Counted from the first letter of the stretch, positions 16,678 through 26,877 are shown. The stretch is 64,000 bases of DNA from CAKZML01 sp963823435 (GCA_963823435.1 CAWGLN010000001.1:372001-436000); one strand, 5' to 3'. A program made the numbers and translations. The notes: generated from the letters alone by a model not told the origin.

Positions 16678-18774
16678 CTAGTTCATCAACTTCAGATCGA
16701 AATAGGCGTACTCCAGGGCTGCCCGGTAGGCCAGCTGATCCTGGTTCGCCGCGCCGCCATGACCGCCTTCGGTATTCTCATACAACAAAAAACTGTTACC
16801 CATCTCACGCATCCGGGCAGCCATCTTGCGGGCATGACCTGGATGTACCCTGTCATCCTTGGTCGAGGTGTAAAACAATACCTCCGGGTATTTCACGCCC
16901 GATTTAAGCGCCTGGTAAGGCGAGTACGCTTCCAGGAAGGCGCGCTCTTCCGGTAAATCTGGATTGCCGTACTCGCCCATCCAGCTCGCGCCCGCAAGCA
17001 AGCGGTGATAGCGCAGCATATCCAGCAGGGGCACACCGCAATCAATGGCCGCATACAACTCGGGGCGCTGGGTAAGCACCGCACCCATCAGAAGACCCCC
17101 GTTGGAACGCCCTATAGCCCCCAGTTTTTCAGGGGTGGTCACCCCTGTCGCTACCAGGTCTTCACCGATGGCAAAAAAATCCTCGAAGCCCAGGTGACGA
17201 TTTTCCTTTAGCGCCGCCTGGTGCCAGGCGGGACCGTATTCACCCCCACCACGAATATTGGACAGCACCAGCACACCGCCACGAGCCACCCACAACCGGC
17301 CTGCCAGGGCTCCATGCTGGGGTCTCGCGTTTTCATCGTAATATTCGGGCAGGATAGGAACCAGGAACCCGCCGTAACCGTACTGGACGGTCGGCGCATT
17401 GCCCCTGGCCAGCACGTCTTTGCGTCCCATCACAAAGTAAGGAACCCGGGTGCCGTCCTTGCTTACTGCAAAACGTTGTGAGACCTCCACGTCCGTTGCG
17501 TCGTAGAAAGCCGGCAGGGCAAAGGCCTGTTTCAAGACACCGTCAGAATCGGCCAGGTAAAGCGTGTCCGGTACGGTCAGGCTTTCGAAACTCACCAGCA
17601 GACTGTCATCCACACCGCTGACTGACACAAGATTGACCACACCGTTATCCGGAAGGTCCAGGGTACGGGTTACCCAAACGTTATCTGTCTTTTGCAGCTG
17701 CCTGGCGCGACCAATGACATTGTCCAGGACCTGCAAGTGGACCATTTTGTCCCCCAACAGGATCTCGCTTACCGCCTCACCCCTGGCGGGCTGGTACATC
17801 AGTTCCATCGAAAAATCTGTCGGATCAATCGCGACCACCGAACCCTGGGTATAGCTCTTGCCGTCGTGCTGCCAATCGTCATCTACCCGGGCCACCAACT
17901 GACCCTGGAGCATGCCGTACACATAGGCATGGGCTGGCAGCGGTACCTGGCGGATCACCTGCCCCTGCAACAATAGATACTGTCTTTCGAAAAACGTCAC
18001 CGCACGGGTAATCAGAGTATGCCGGGTATCGCCATCCAGCATCACCGTCACTGCGGGTCGAACATCGGTGACCGGGCTGGCAAAGACTTCACCGGCCGAG
18101 GACAATTCACTGCCCCGGGCCCAGCGCTTGATGACGGCCGGGTAACCGGACTCGGTGAGACTGCCAGGACCCCAGTCGGTACCCACAAGCAGGGTGTTTT
18201 CATTCTCCCAGGCCATCGCGCTCTTGGCCTCCGGGATCATGAAACCACCCTCCACGAAAGCCTTGTCGGGGACCGAGAATTCCCGGTAGACCGTCGCGTC
18301 CTTACCCCCGCGGGACAGGCCAACCATGCATCGCTCGTATTCCGGGGGCAGGCAGGTGTCGGCACTTGAGAAGATCCAGTTTTCACCCTCGCTGGCGGCC
18401 AGGGCATCCACATCCAGCAACACTTCCCACTCGGGCTGGCCCGATCCAAAGCTTGCCAGGGTCGCCCTGCGCCACAGGCCGCGTACATGACCGGGGTCCT
18501 GCCAATGGTTGTAAACGTGGTCACCATGAATAGTGACCAGGGGGATGCGCTCACTCGAATTCAGAATTTCCCGGGCTTCCCGGTGCATGGCTGAAAATGC
18601 AGGGACCGCTTCCAGTATTGCCTTGCTACGGGCATTCTCTGTCTCAACCCAGGCCAGGCTCTTTTCTCCCTCGACCTCCTCCAGCCAGAGATAAGGATCA
18701 TCTTGCCTGGTGGCGCAGGCCGCCAGTGTCAGGACAGCAAGGAAAAAAAGTCGGGGTAGGGTAAGAATTTTCAT
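16678..18774 (-). CDS. prolyl oligopeptidase-family serine peptidase (S9), lipoprotein
   Basis: 698 residues. The N-terminus is a lipoprotein signal with lipobox LAAC at residues 16-19. DDPYLWLEEVEGEKSLAWV is the typical start of prolyl oligopeptidases. The N-terminal beta-propeller runs to about residue 430, followed by the alpha/beta-hydrolase domain. The catalytic triad is visible as GRSNGG (Ser557), TKDDRVHPGHA (Asp640 or 641) and EGGHGG (His672). Length matches the family (~700). It probably degrades peptides in the periplasm or at the outer membrane. It is divergent from pgaA. Confidence 0.93.
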   Translation of the reverse strand: MKILTLPRLFFLAVLTLAACATRQDDPYLWLEEVEGEKSLAWVETENARSKAILEAVPAFSAMHREAREILNSSERIPLVTIHGDHVYNHWQDPGHVRGLWRRATLASFGSGQPEWEVLLDVDALAASEGENWIFSSADTCLPPEYERCMVGLSRGGKDATVYREFSVPDKAFVEGGFMIPEAKSAMAWENENTLLVGTDWGPGSLTESGYPAVIKRWARGSELSSAGEVFASPVTDVRPAVTVMLDGDTRHTLITRAVTFFERQYLLLQGQVIRQVPLPAHAYVYGMLQGQLVARVDDDWQHDGKSYTQGSVVAIDPTDFSMELMYQPARGEAVSEILLGDKMVHLQVLDNVIGRARQLQKTDNVWVTRTLDLPDNGVVNLVSVSGVDDSLLVSFESLTVPDTLYLADSDGVLKQAFALPAFYDATDVEVSQRFAVSKDGTRVPYFVMGRKDVLARGNAPTVQYGYGGFLVPILPEYYDENARPQHGALAGRLWVARGGVLVLSNIRGGGEYGPAWHQAALKENRHLGFEDFFAIGEDLVATGVTTPEKLGAIGRSNGGLLMGAVLTQRPELYAAIDCGVPLLDMLRYHRLLAGASWMGEYGNPDLPEERAFLEAYSPYQALKSGVKYPEVLFYTSTKDDRVHPGHARKMAARMREMGNSFLLYENTEGGHGGAANQDQLAYRAALEYAYFDLKLMN

Positions 18775-19087
18775 AAGATCTCGGTAATTCAGCGTTAGCA
18801 GGCGGCCAGGCGCCCGGTGACAGGGTGGGTCGATGATACCGGCACCTCACAGGGCTATCCACACCAATGCCTCAACTTTGCCCGGGTCGGCGACAATCAC
18901 GCCGTTCCAGCTGAAAATTGCCGCTTTTCCGAGCAAAACCGCGGGAAGTGTGACGCAGATACGGACCCTTTTCGGGCCGGCAGTGCTACTGTGCGCGCAC
19001 CTGAATATTTTCGCCTCCGCTAATGAACCCCGAGCCAACAACTTCGCCACAGTGCAAACTGCCAGAGACCGCACGCCGACTGCGGCC
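18775..19087. other. divergent region before pgaA; uncertain pgaA start
   Basis: About 310 bp between the S9 peptidase and the likely signal peptide of PgaA. The pgaA frame is open throughout from the ATG at 18833, but the encoded residues do not look like a protein N-terminus. Promoters for both genes must lie here. No convincing -35/-10 pair was seen. Confidence 0.4.
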
Positions 19088-21511
19088 GTGTGGTTGCGAC
19101 CGCCTGTGCTGCCCTGGTCATCCGGGCTACCGGTTTGCTGCTGGCCGGCACTACTGATTTTGCCGTGGACGGGTTCACCCGTGCAGGCGGCGCCCGGAGA
19201 CCCTTTTCACCACGAACAGGAGGCCGCAATCCTGGCCGCACGCAGCGGCCAATTCGACACAGCCCTCGCCGCGCTGCAAAGGCTGCGCAGGGACTACCCG
19301 CAGGCGCGGACCCTGCTGATCGACCATACCCTCGTGTTGGCCTGGGCGAACCTGGATCAACAGGTGGTGGATAACGCCCCTCTTCTTGATCCTGCCAGCG
19401 ACCCTGTGCAGGTGCTGGCAGTCGTGGCCAAGGCCTACCGAAACCTGAAGCAGTACCCGGTCGCCATCCAGTGGTACCAGGATGTGTTGCGAAGACAGCC
19501 CGATGACCGGGATGCCCGGCTCGGCCTCGCCATGACCCTTGCCGATGACAACCGTTACGATGAAGCCCGGGCCGAGCTGGCGCGCATACCCGGACCGGCC
19601 CCGCTGCAGGTGGAGTTATACCTGCTGCAACGACAGGGACGAACAATCGAGCGCCTGGCTCTTTATGACGCCATGCTTGAGCAAGATCCGGACAACCTGG
19701 TCACCTTGAGATTCAAGGCGCTGCTGTTCCGGGAAATGCTCCTTCCGGAATACGCCCTTGAACTGGGCCAAAGGTATCCGGGAATTCTCAACGCCGAGGA
19801 AACACAGGCCTTGCAGGTTGACCTGGTCGCCCTGTCAATTCGTAGCGCTGCCCAGACCTATTCAGCGCAGGGTATGGAGTGGCGCAACAGTGAACAATCT
19901 CTGGCAAAACTGGACAGCTATCTGGAAACCGTTGAACCGGGCAGCACCTTGTGGCGGCGTCTGCATACCGACAGGCTGGTGGCACTGGTGGATGCGGGCC
20001 GTATGCCGGAGGCGGTGGCGGAGTACGAATTTTTGTTTGCCGAGGGAACCCGGCCACCTGTCAACCTGCGGTTTGCCGCCGCCCAGGCTTACCTTGCCAC
20101 CGGCCAGGCCGAAACCGCCCGGGTGCTGTTAGAGCAATGCCTGGATGAGAACCCGGGCTACCTGGATTACCGGGTGGAACATTATTACGCCTTGCTGGAG
20201 CTGGGACGACTGGAGGAGGCTATTGCTTCCGCCGATGCGATGCTCGCCGAGCAGCTTCAGTTCGACAAGCAGACCTTGCAACCCAACCCCCTTTACACGG
20301 AGGCTCGCCTGCGTGCCGCACTTGCCCGCTCCTATGCGGACAGGCTGGAAGAATCCCAGAAGGAGCTGGAGCTCATCACCCGCGAGTCGCCCAACAATGT
20401 CAGCGCCCGCCAGGAGCTTGCCACCGTCTACCTGTGGAGGGGATGGCCCGACCGTGCCCTGGACCAGTATCAACAGGTATTGACCATGTATCCGGAGCAC
20501 ATGGGCGCTCTCAACGGTTGGACAGTTACGCAAATGGTCCGCCAGGAATTTCGTCAGGCAGGCCAGCAGATCAGCGAGCTGCAAAAGGACTATCCGGACA
20601 ATCGAGCGGTACAGCAACTGGCGCGACGCTGGAGTCTGCATGAGAAAAGCGAATTGATTGTAGACGCTGCCGCCGGCAACAGTACCGGCGACACTTTCGG
20701 CAGTCGCCAGCACAGCGCGCAAGCCTGGTGGTATACGCCCCCGATACAGGACTGGTTTCGCGTCTATGCCCATAGTTTCGATGGTTTCGCCGAACTGCCG
20801 GAAGGCGACGTGAAACGCCCGCGTATCGCTGCCGGCGTGGAGTACCGCCGATCGGACTGGGCCGCGCGCAGTGAAATCAGCGCCCGGCGCTGGGGTGGCG
20901 AGGCGGGCTTATACGGTGAAATCGACTGGCGTATGAACGACCATTGGTCATTTGCGGCGATCGCCGAACTCAATAGCTACGACACTCCCCTAAGGGCGTA
21001 CCAGAACGATGTCTCCAGCAACCAGCTTGCGTTGCGCGCCGGATTTCACGCGAACGAAATGCTGTCGCTGGGTGGCACCCTTGCCCTGGCCAACTTTGAC
21101 GATGGCAACAACCGTCGCAGCATCTATGCCTACGGACGTCAGCGCATAATGAATCAGCCTCGCTTCAAGCTCGATGCCACCGGCACGCTGGGCGCCTCAC
21201 GCAACAGTCTCGACACCGCGAGCTACTACAATCCCAGCCAGGATCGCACCGTCGCTGCCGGCGCAGACATGCGCTGGACCCGTCCCCTGGGAAATAGTCG
21301 CAGCCTGTACCACCGGTTGCATCCCCAGGTCGGAAGTTATTACCAGGAATCTTACAGCAGTAACTATTTGTGGAGCCTGGACTACGAATTCGGTATGCGC
21401 TTCAACGACAGCTGGTCCATGCGCGTAGGTATACAGCGAGCCAGGCATGCCTACGACGGAGACGCTGAATACAGCGATACCTTGTTGCTGGGACTGGAGG
21501 GACGGCTGTGA
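18833..21511 (+). CDS. pgaA: poly-beta-1,6-GlcNAc export outer-membrane protein PgaA
   Basis: Outer-membrane exporter of poly-N-acetylglucosamine (PNAG) biofilm polysaccharide. After a signal peptide ending SPVQA there is a long array of TPR-like helices (PDDRDARLGLAMTLADDNRYDEA and similar). The C-terminal third is a beta-barrel with alternating aromatic strands (RMNDHWSFAAIAELN, YLWSLDYEFGMRFNDSW, SDTLLLGLEGRL). The longest frame starts at 18833; the GTG at 19088, just before the signal peptide, may be the true start. The stop overlaps the GTG of pgaB. First gene of pgaABCD. Confidence 0.9.
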   Translation: MIPAPHRAIHTNASTLPGSATITPFQLKIAAFPSKTAGSVTQIRTLFGPAVLLCAHLNIFASANEPRANNFATVQTARDRTPTAAVWLRPPVLPWSSGLPVCCWPALLILPWTGSPVQAAPGDPFHHEQEAAILAARSGQFDTALAALQRLRRDYPQARTLLIDHTLVLAWANLDQQVVDNAPLLDPASDPVQVLAVVAKAYRNLKQYPVAIQWYQDVLRRQPDDRDARLGLAMTLADDNRYDEARAELARIPGPAPLQVELYLLQRQGRTIERLALYDAMLEQDPDNLVTLRFKALLFREMLLPEYALELGQRYPGILNAEETQALQVDLVALSIRSAAQTYSAQGMEWRNSEQSLAKLDSYLETVEPGSTLWRRLHTDRLVALVDAGRMPEAVAEYEFLFAEGTRPPVNLRFAAAQAYLATGQAETARVLLEQCLDENPGYLDYRVEHYYALLELGRLEEAIASADAMLAEQLQFDKQTLQPNPLYTEARLRAALARSYADRLEESQKELELITRESPNNVSARQELATVYLWRGWPDRALDQYQQVLTMYPEHMGALNGWTVTQMVRQEFRQAGQQISELQKDYPDNRAVQQLARRWSLHEKSELIVDAAAGNSTGDTFGSRQHSAQAWWYTPPIQDWFRVYAHSFDGFAELPEGDVKRPRIAAGVEYRRSDWAARSEISARRWGGEAGLYGEIDWRMNDHWSFAAIAELNSYDTPLRAYQNDVSSNQLALRAGFHANEMLSLGGTLALANFDDGNNRRSIYAYGRQRIMNQPRFKLDATGTLGASRNSLDTASYYNPSQDRTVAAGADMRWTRPLGNSRSLYHRLHPQVGSYYQESYSSNYLWSLDYEFGMRFNDSWSMRVGIQRARHAYDGDAEYSDTLLLGLEGRL

Positions 21512-23451
21512 TTTTCCGCCATCTGCTGGCCACCGTATTGCTGCTGTCGGGCGGGCTGGTGTTTGCCCAGTCCGCTCCACTGCAGGTCATCACCTATCAC
21601 GATGTAAGCGAGGACGATTCGCCTGGTCTGGAGCGCGATGGTATGGCTGTCTCCGCCAGCAACCTGGTCGCACATTTCCGTTGGTTACGTGATCAGGGTT
21701 TCCAGCCGGTGAGCATTGAGCAGATCCAGGAGGCCGATAACGGCGGCGCCCCCTTGCCCAAAAAACCGGTGTTGCTGAGTTTCGATGACGGCCTGTTGAG
21801 TGTGTATACCCATGTCTACCCGCTACTCAAGCTGTTTCGCTACCCGGCGGTGGTCAGCCTGGTAACCGGCTGGATAGAAGGCGACCAGAACGTGCGCTAT
21901 GCCGGACGAGAGCGTGGTTACGATTCTTTCCTTAGCTGGGCGCAAGTTCGCGAAATGCAGGCGTCCGGGCTGGTGGAAATCGCCTCTCACAGTCACGCCC
22001 TGCACCAGGGCATCATCGCCAACCCACAGGGCAACACCGAACCGGCGGCGACCTCGCTGCTATACACCGACGGCGTTTATGAAACTGCCGATGAGTACCT
22101 GGAGCGCCTGCGTCAGGACCTGCGCAGCAGTGTTGACATTATCAGCCGCAATTCAGGAAAGACGCCCCGGGTAATCACCTGGCCTTACGGGGCATACAAC
22201 CACCTCACGATTGAAATCGCTCGCCAGCTTGGCCTGTACTGGTCGCTGACCCTGGACCCTAATTTCGGCAACCCTGCGGGCACCCGCGTGCTGCACCGAC
22301 ACCTTATCCAGAATAATCCCGGTATCCGGGAATTCTCCATTGCCCTGCTGAAACCACCGGGGCCACCGCTGGTCAGGGCCGCCCAGGTGGACCTGGATTA
22401 CGTATACGACGAGGACCCTGAACAACAGGAGCGCAACCTGGACCAACTGGTGGAGCGCATGAGCAGGCTGCAGATCAGCCATGTGTTCTTGCAGGCTTTT
22501 TCAGATCCGGACGGAAATGGCGGCGCCGAGGCCCTGTATTTTCCGAATCGCTTTCTGCCCATGCGGGCCGACCTGTTCAACCGGGCTGCCTGGCAACTCA
22601 GGACCCGGGCCGGTGTCCTGGTGTATGCGTGGATGCCCATACTGAGTTTTTCCGGAGCGGCGGTAGACCCGTCCTGGCGTGTCTTGCAAGCCGCGGCGGA
22701 GGGAGCCAGCCCGGATCCGAGAGGGGAGCCTCGCCTGTCGCCGTTCCACCCGGACGCCCGCGCCCTTATTCGGGGCATCTATGAGGACCTGGCCGCACAT
22801 GCACACATCGAGGGTCTGCATTTCCATGACGACGGCCGGCTGAATGAACGAGAGGATGCCAGCGCCGCGGCGCTAAAAGCCTATCACGACCTGTACGGCG
22901 AAAACCTCGACCTGCTGGCCCTGAAGGATAACCCGGTCGCCGACCAGCGCTGGGCCAGCATGAAAACCCAGGCCCTGATCGATCTGACCGACGAACTCAC
23001 GACCCTTGTGCGCCGCTACCACCCGCGTCTGAAGTCCTCTCGCAACCTGTTCGCACCGGCCTTGTCCGGACAGGACGGCGCCCGCCTGCTGGCGCAGGAC
23101 TATGGCCGCTTCCTGGCCAGCTACGACTTTGTCACTGTGATGGCAATGCCCTACCTGGAAGGGGTGGACGAACCGGAAAACAACCCGTCTTTCTACCGCG
23201 ACCTGGCGGACAAGGCGCGCCGGCAGGACCCCTTCCTGGGTCGCACCATTTTTCAGCTTCAAACCGTGGACTGGCGGCAGAAGCGCCCTGTTCCCGCCGA
23301 GCAACTGAAGCAGACCCTTCGCCTGTTGCAGTCCATGGGAGTTCGTAACCTGGCTTACTACCCGGATGATTTCCTGAAAAATCAGCCAGACCTGGGTGAA
23401 CTGCGCCAGGGCATCTCTCTGGCTGAATACCCGGTGAGAGGTCAGCCATGA
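21508..23451 (+). CDS. pgaB: poly-beta-1,6-GlcNAc N-deacetylase PgaB
   Basis: 647-residue periplasmic enzyme starting at GTG within the pgaA stop (GTGA). Signal peptide ends near LVFAQ. The N-terminal polysaccharide deacetylase domain has TYHDVSEDD, LLSFDDG (metal/catalytic Asp pair) and EIASHSHALH, the histidine metal motif. The C-terminal half (from about residue 290) is the PgaB-type glycoside-hydrolase-like domain that binds the polymer, with VDLDYVYD, HFHDDGRLN and YDFVTVMAMPYLEG. Length matches E. coli PgaB. It partially deacetylates PNAG for export through PgaA. Confidence 0.94.
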   Translation: MIFRHLLATVLLLSGGLVFAQSAPLQVITYHDVSEDDSPGLERDGMAVSASNLVAHFRWLRDQGFQPVSIEQIQEADNGGAPLPKKPVLLSFDDGLLSVYTHVYPLLKLFRYPAVVSLVTGWIEGDQNVRYAGRERGYDSFLSWAQVREMQASGLVEIASHSHALHQGIIANPQGNTEPAATSLLYTDGVYETADEYLERLRQDLRSSVDIISRNSGKTPRVITWPYGAYNHLTIEIARQLGLYWSLTLDPNFGNPAGTRVLHRHLIQNNPGIREFSIALLKPPGPPLVRAAQVDLDYVYDEDPEQQERNLDQLVERMSRLQISHVFLQAFSDPDGNGGAEALYFPNRFLPMRADLFNRAAWQLRTRAGVLVYAWMPILSFSGAAVDPSWRVLQAAAEGASPDPRGEPRLSPFHPDARALIRGIYEDLAAHAHIEGLHFHDDGRLNEREDASAAALKAYHDLYGENLDLLALKDNPVADQRWASMKTQALIDLTDELTTLVRRYHPRLKSSRNLFAPALSGQDGARLLAQDYGRFLASYDFVTVMAMPYLEGVDEPENNPSFYRDLADKARRQDPFLGRTIFQLQTVDWRQKRPVPAEQLKQTLRLLQSMGVRNLAYYPDDFLKNQPDLGELRQGISLAEYPVRGQP

Positions 23452-24710
23452 GCGTCGAGGGCGTAGTCAAAGGCCTGCTGGAGTTCGCCTTCTATTACCC
23501 GTTGTTCATGACATATGTCTGGATGATAGGTGCGGTGTATTACTTCTACTATCGTGAGAATTCGGATCACCGTCTCTTTAATGACCCGCCTGCCCTCACC
23601 CATACACCCCCGGTCAGCTACCTGGTTCCCTGCCACAACGAAGGTGACAACGCCCGCGAGACCATCCAGGCCTTGCTGGACCAGGACTACCCCGAATTTG
23701 AAATTATCGCGATAAATGACTGCAGCAGCGATGGCACGGCCGCCATTCTCGATGACATGGCCAATCTGGACTCGCGGGTGCGGGTCATCCACTTCTCGAC
23801 GAACCAGGGCAAGGCCATGGGTCTGCGTATGGGCGCACTGGCATCCCGGAACGAAATCCTGATCTGCCTGGACGGTGACGCCCTGCTGGACCGCCATGCA
23901 ACACGCTGGATCGTGCGTCACTTCAACGATGGACCACGCGTGGGTGCGGTAACCGGCAATCCGCGCATCCGCAATCGCACTTCCCTGCTGGGCAAAATCC
24001 AGGTCGGCGAGTTCTCCTCCATTATCGGCATGATCAAGCGTGCCCAGCGGATTTATGGCCGGGTGTTCACGGTATCCGGTGTGGTTGCTGCCTTTCGCAA
24101 GGCAGCCCTGCAGAAAGTCGGCTACTGGGACCTGAACATGGTTACCGAGGACATCGATATCAGCTGGAGACTGCAGTCCAATTTCTGGGATGTTCGCTAC
24201 GAGCCGAATGCCCTGTGCTGGATATTGATGCCTGAGACCCTGCGCGGGCTATGGCGTCAGCGTGTGCGCTGGGCCCAGGGAGGCCTGGAGGTTTTTCTGC
24301 GTTACCGGTCCTCCCTGATGCAGTGGAACAAGCGGCGTATCTGGCTGGTGGCTCTTGAACTCGTGGTGAGTACCGCCTGGGCCCATTTGATTGCCCTGAT
24401 TTTCCTGGTAGCGGCGGTAGGCCTGGTCGTGGACCTGCCTCCCTTTTTGCGCGGCGCCGCTTTTCTGCCGGGCTGGTCGGGTGTGGTGCTCGGGACTACC
24501 TGCCTGCTGCAATTCGGTATTTCGCTGGGTATAGACAGTCGCTATGAGCCACGCCTGGGTCGTTACTACTACTGGATGATCTGGTATCCCATGGTTTACT
24601 GGACCATTCAAACAGCGGCCACGCTTGTGGCCCTGCCCAAGGCACTCAGGAAGCCTGCCAACCGTCGCGCCATCTGGGTCAGCCCGGATCGCGGTATCAG
24701 GTCGGAATAG
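23448..24710 (+). CDS. pgaC: poly-beta-1,6-GlcNAc synthase PgaC
   Basis: 420-residue inner-membrane family-2 glycosyltransferase. The first membrane segment lies in the N-terminal 30 residues. The catalytic domain shows PCHNEGDN, AINDCSSDGT, LDGDALLD, TEDIDISWR and RQRVRWAQGG (the QxxRW motif), and two or more membrane segments follow (HLIALIFLVAAVGLVV). It polymerises UDP-GlcNAc and is expected to need PgaD and c-di-GMP as in E. coli. The ATG overlaps the pgaB stop. Confidence 0.95.
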   Translation: MSVEGVVKGLLEFAFYYPLFMTYVWMIGAVYYFYYRENSDHRLFNDPPALTHTPPVSYLVPCHNEGDNARETIQALLDQDYPEFEIIAINDCSSDGTAAILDDMANLDSRVRVIHFSTNQGKAMGLRMGALASRNEILICLDGDALLDRHATRWIVRHFNDGPRVGAVTGNPRIRNRTSLLGKIQVGEFSSIIGMIKRAQRIYGRVFTVSGVVAAFRKAALQKVGYWDLNMVTEDIDISWRLQSNFWDVRYEPNALCWILMPETLRGLWRQRVRWAQGGLEVFLRYRSSLMQWNKRRIWLVALELVVSTAWAHLIALIFLVAAVGLVVDLPPFLRGAAFLPGWSGVVLGTTCLLQFGISLGIDSRYEPRLGRYYYWMIWYPMVYWTIQTAATLVALPKALRKPANRRAIWVSPDRGIRSE

Positions 24711-24718
24711 GTACGCGC

Positions 24719-25234
24719 ATGGTCGATTCCTACCACCCCCCAATCATCAACGCCCCGCACCTGCTGTCCAGACGCAGACGGTTGCGGGAGCGCGCCATCA
24801 CCGGTTTGATGTGGACCCTTTACGCCTACCTGTGGACACCGCTGCTGAGCCTGGCGGCCTGGTGGACCGGTCTGGATATTGCGTATGAAACCATGGTGGA
24901 GAATGGTGGTTGGGAAGGCCTGCTGAGCGTTGCCCGTTGGTACGGCATCAGCATCGGATTGATTTTTGTGATTATCGCCGCCTGGTCCAACAGCAATCGA
25001 CGTCGCTTTCGTGACAATGAGAAAAGACGATTCATCCCGCCAGTCAGCGACCAGGACCTGATGCTGCACTTTGCCGTGGGCTCGGAACAACTGGCGGTGA
25101 TGCGTAAAGGCGGCATCATGGCAATAGACCTCGACGAGGCTGGCAATATCCTTACCGTTAATGCCTCATCAATGCCGCAGGTGAAGACAATAAAAACATC
25201 AGCGCCAGCACCGGAAACAGGATCTTTGAATTGA
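24719..25234 (+). CDS. pgaD: PNAG synthesis auxiliary protein PgaD
   Basis: 171-residue membrane protein that starts 8 bp after pgaC. It has two membrane segments in the PgaD position (TGLMWTLYAYLWTPLLSLAAWW and WYGISIGLIFVIIAAW), then a cytoplasmic tail with RRRFRDNEKRRF. In the family, PgaD forms the c-di-GMP-responsive synthase complex with PgaC. The tail is somewhat longer than in E. coli. Identity rests on topology, motifs and position. Confidence 0.88.
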   Translation: MVDSYHPPIINAPHLLSRRRRLRERAITGLMWTLYAYLWTPLLSLAAWWTGLDIAYETMVENGGWEGLLSVARWYGISIGLIFVIIAAWSNSNRRRFRDNEKRRFIPPVSDQDLMLHFAVGSEQLAVMRKGGIMAIDLDEAGNILTVNASSMPQVKTIKTSAPAPETGSLN

Positions 25235-25340
25235 TCAGGTCCAACTGGGCCAGGACAAGACCGGGGTAAAGCAGCAGTACCGCCACCGCCACGTACACAG
25301 CAACGCTCAGTAAACGACGCAAGTGAGGCTGCCAAACCAT
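25158..25340 (-). CDS. possible small membrane protein (weak call)
   Basis: A 60-residue frame on the opposite strand that overlaps the 3' end of pgaD. It begins MVWQPHLRRLLSVAVYVAV and carries two hydrophobic stretches with charged residues between. An AGGGG stretch lies about ten bases upstream of the ATG. A longer frame reaches 25589 but its N-terminal part looks non-coding. I do not recognise it. The hydrophobic content is the only support, and it may be chance. Confidence 0.22.
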   Translation of the reverse strand: MVWQPHLRRLLSVAVYVAVAVLLLYPGLVLAQLDLINSKILFPVLALMFLLSSPAALMRH

Positions 25341-25636
25341 GCTGCCGACCCCTACCGGTAATTGTGATAGTGCAATAACGTGACTCAGTATAGTCCTCAA
25401 ACGGCGCAGGAGGTCAAATTCGCTGCGCAAACGGGTTGTGTGAATTGCCGTGGTGCGATGCAGCATAAGCGCTGATTTCAGCTGTAATACACCGGGTAAT
25501 GGAGAAACTGTGTAGCATGCACACACCAATTCTCCCAGCCATGTAAAATATGCCCCACTCTCAGGCGGATTCAGTGCTGCAAATCGCACCTAAGGAAGCA
25601 GAGGTTTCTTAACTCAATACCAAGGTTGAGCCAGAC
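25235..25636. other. region between pgaD and the 2-oxoacid dehydrogenase operon
   Basis: About 400 bp with at most the small minus-strand frame noted above. It must include the pga terminator and the promoter of the dehydrogenase operon. An AT-rich TAAAAT near 25547 could be a -10 element, but I see no matching -35. Confidence 0.35.
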
Positions 25637-26875
25637 ATGATCCAGAAATCCCGTTTGCACATTCCCCATCCACCGGCAAGACCGGGAGAGGCTCCGGACT
25701 TCAGTTACGTGAAAATTTCCGAGCCGGGTGAAGTACCCCGTCCCGATGTGAATACCAAGGCCATGGACATGGCCGACCTGGCGCACAGCATGGTCAGGGT
25801 ACTCAAGGACGACGACAAGACCACCGGGCCATGGAACCCTCACCTGGAACCCGAGGTGTTGCAGGTTGGCCTGCGCCACATGATGCTGACCCGCGCCTTC
25901 GACGATCGTATGCAACGCGTCCAGCGCCAGGGCAAGATTTCTTTCTATATCAAGTCCACAGGTGAAGAAGCCGTCTCGGTGGCCCAGTGCATGGCGCTGC
26001 GTCCCGGCGACATGCTCTTTCCCTCTTATCGGCAGCAGGGGCTGCAGATTGTTCGCGGCCGCAAGCTGGTCGACCTGATGTGCCAATGCCTGTCCAACAC
26101 CCGGGACATGTGCAAGGGTCGCCAGATGCCCATCATGTATCACAGCCGGGAAGCCAATCTGTTTTCCATTTCCGGGAACTTGACCACCCAGTATCCCCAG
26201 GCGGTAGGCTGGGCGATGGCCGCAGCCATGAAGGGCGAGGACAACCTGGCGGCGTCCTGGATCGGGGATGGCAGCACAGCGGAACCGGATTTTCACCATG
26301 CCCTGACCTTTGCCTCGGTATACCAGGCACCGGTGATTCTCAACGTGGTCAACAACCAGTGGGCCATCTCGACCTTCCAGGCATTTGCCGGTGGTGGGCG
26401 CGAACCCTTCGCCGCCCGCGGTCTGGGATATGGCATTCCCGGTATTCGGGTGGACGGTAATGATTTCCTGGCGGTTTACGCAGTCACCGAGTGGGCGGCT
26501 GAGCGGGCCAGGACAGGCGCCGGGCCGACATTGATCGAGCACGTGACCTATCGGGCCTCAGCGCACTCCACCAGTGACGATCCGTCCCGCTATCGCCCCA
26601 AGGAAGACTCCGAGTCCTGGCCCCTGGGCGACCCTATCAAGCGTCTCAAGCAGTACCTGGTCCAACTTGGCGTATGGACCGACGAGCAACACAAGGCGCT
26701 TGAAGCGGAACTCGAAAAGCACGCGGCAGACAGCTGGAAGGAAGCCGTTACCTTCGGAACCATGAGTGAGGGTCCCAGCCTGGACCCGGTTGATATGTTT
26801 GAGGATGTTTACAAGGAAATGCCGGAGCATCTCAAGAAACAAAGGGACATGATGCTGGCTGAGGGGGGCAAATAA
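25637..26875 (+). CDS. bkdA1: branched-chain 2-oxoacid dehydrogenase E1 component, alpha subunit
   Basis: 412-residue thiamine-diphosphate-dependent decarboxylase subunit (3-methyl-2-oxobutanoate dehydrogenase type). The N-terminal extension (about 70 residues before the first helix) is typical of Pseudomonas BkdA1-like chains. The ThDP motif runs from GDGSTAEPDFH to VVNNQWAIS; HSTSDDPSRYR is the regulatory/phosphorylation-loop region of the family. It oxidatively decarboxylates 2-oxo acids from Val, Leu and Ile. The E1 beta gene starts 2 bp downstream. Confidence 0.94.
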   Translation: MIQKSRLHIPHPPARPGEAPDFSYVKISEPGEVPRPDVNTKAMDMADLAHSMVRVLKDDDKTTGPWNPHLEPEVLQVGLRHMMLTRAFDDRMQRVQRQGKISFYIKSTGEEAVSVAQCMALRPGDMLFPSYRQQGLQIVRGRKLVDLMCQCLSNTRDMCKGRQMPIMYHSREANLFSISGNLTTQYPQAVGWAMAAAMKGEDNLAASWIGDGSTAEPDFHHALTFASVYQAPVILNVVNNQWAISTFQAFAGGGREPFAARGLGYGIPGIRVDGNDFLAVYAVTEWAAERARTGAGPTLIEHVTYRASAHSTSDDPSRYRPKEDSESWPLGDPIKRLKQYLVQLGVWTDEQHKALEAELEKHAADSWKEAVTFGTMSEGPSLDPVDMFEDVYKEMPEHLKKQRDMMLAEGGK

Positions 26876-26877
26876 TC

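Noticed and set aside
25158..25589. 143-residue minus-strand frame across the pgaD end
   Set aside because: Only the last 60 residues look protein-like; the rest lacks any feature. The short version is kept as a weak call.
25571..26542. Long minus-strand frame opposite the E1 alpha gene
   Set aside because: Pure shadow of a strongly conserved gene on the other strand.
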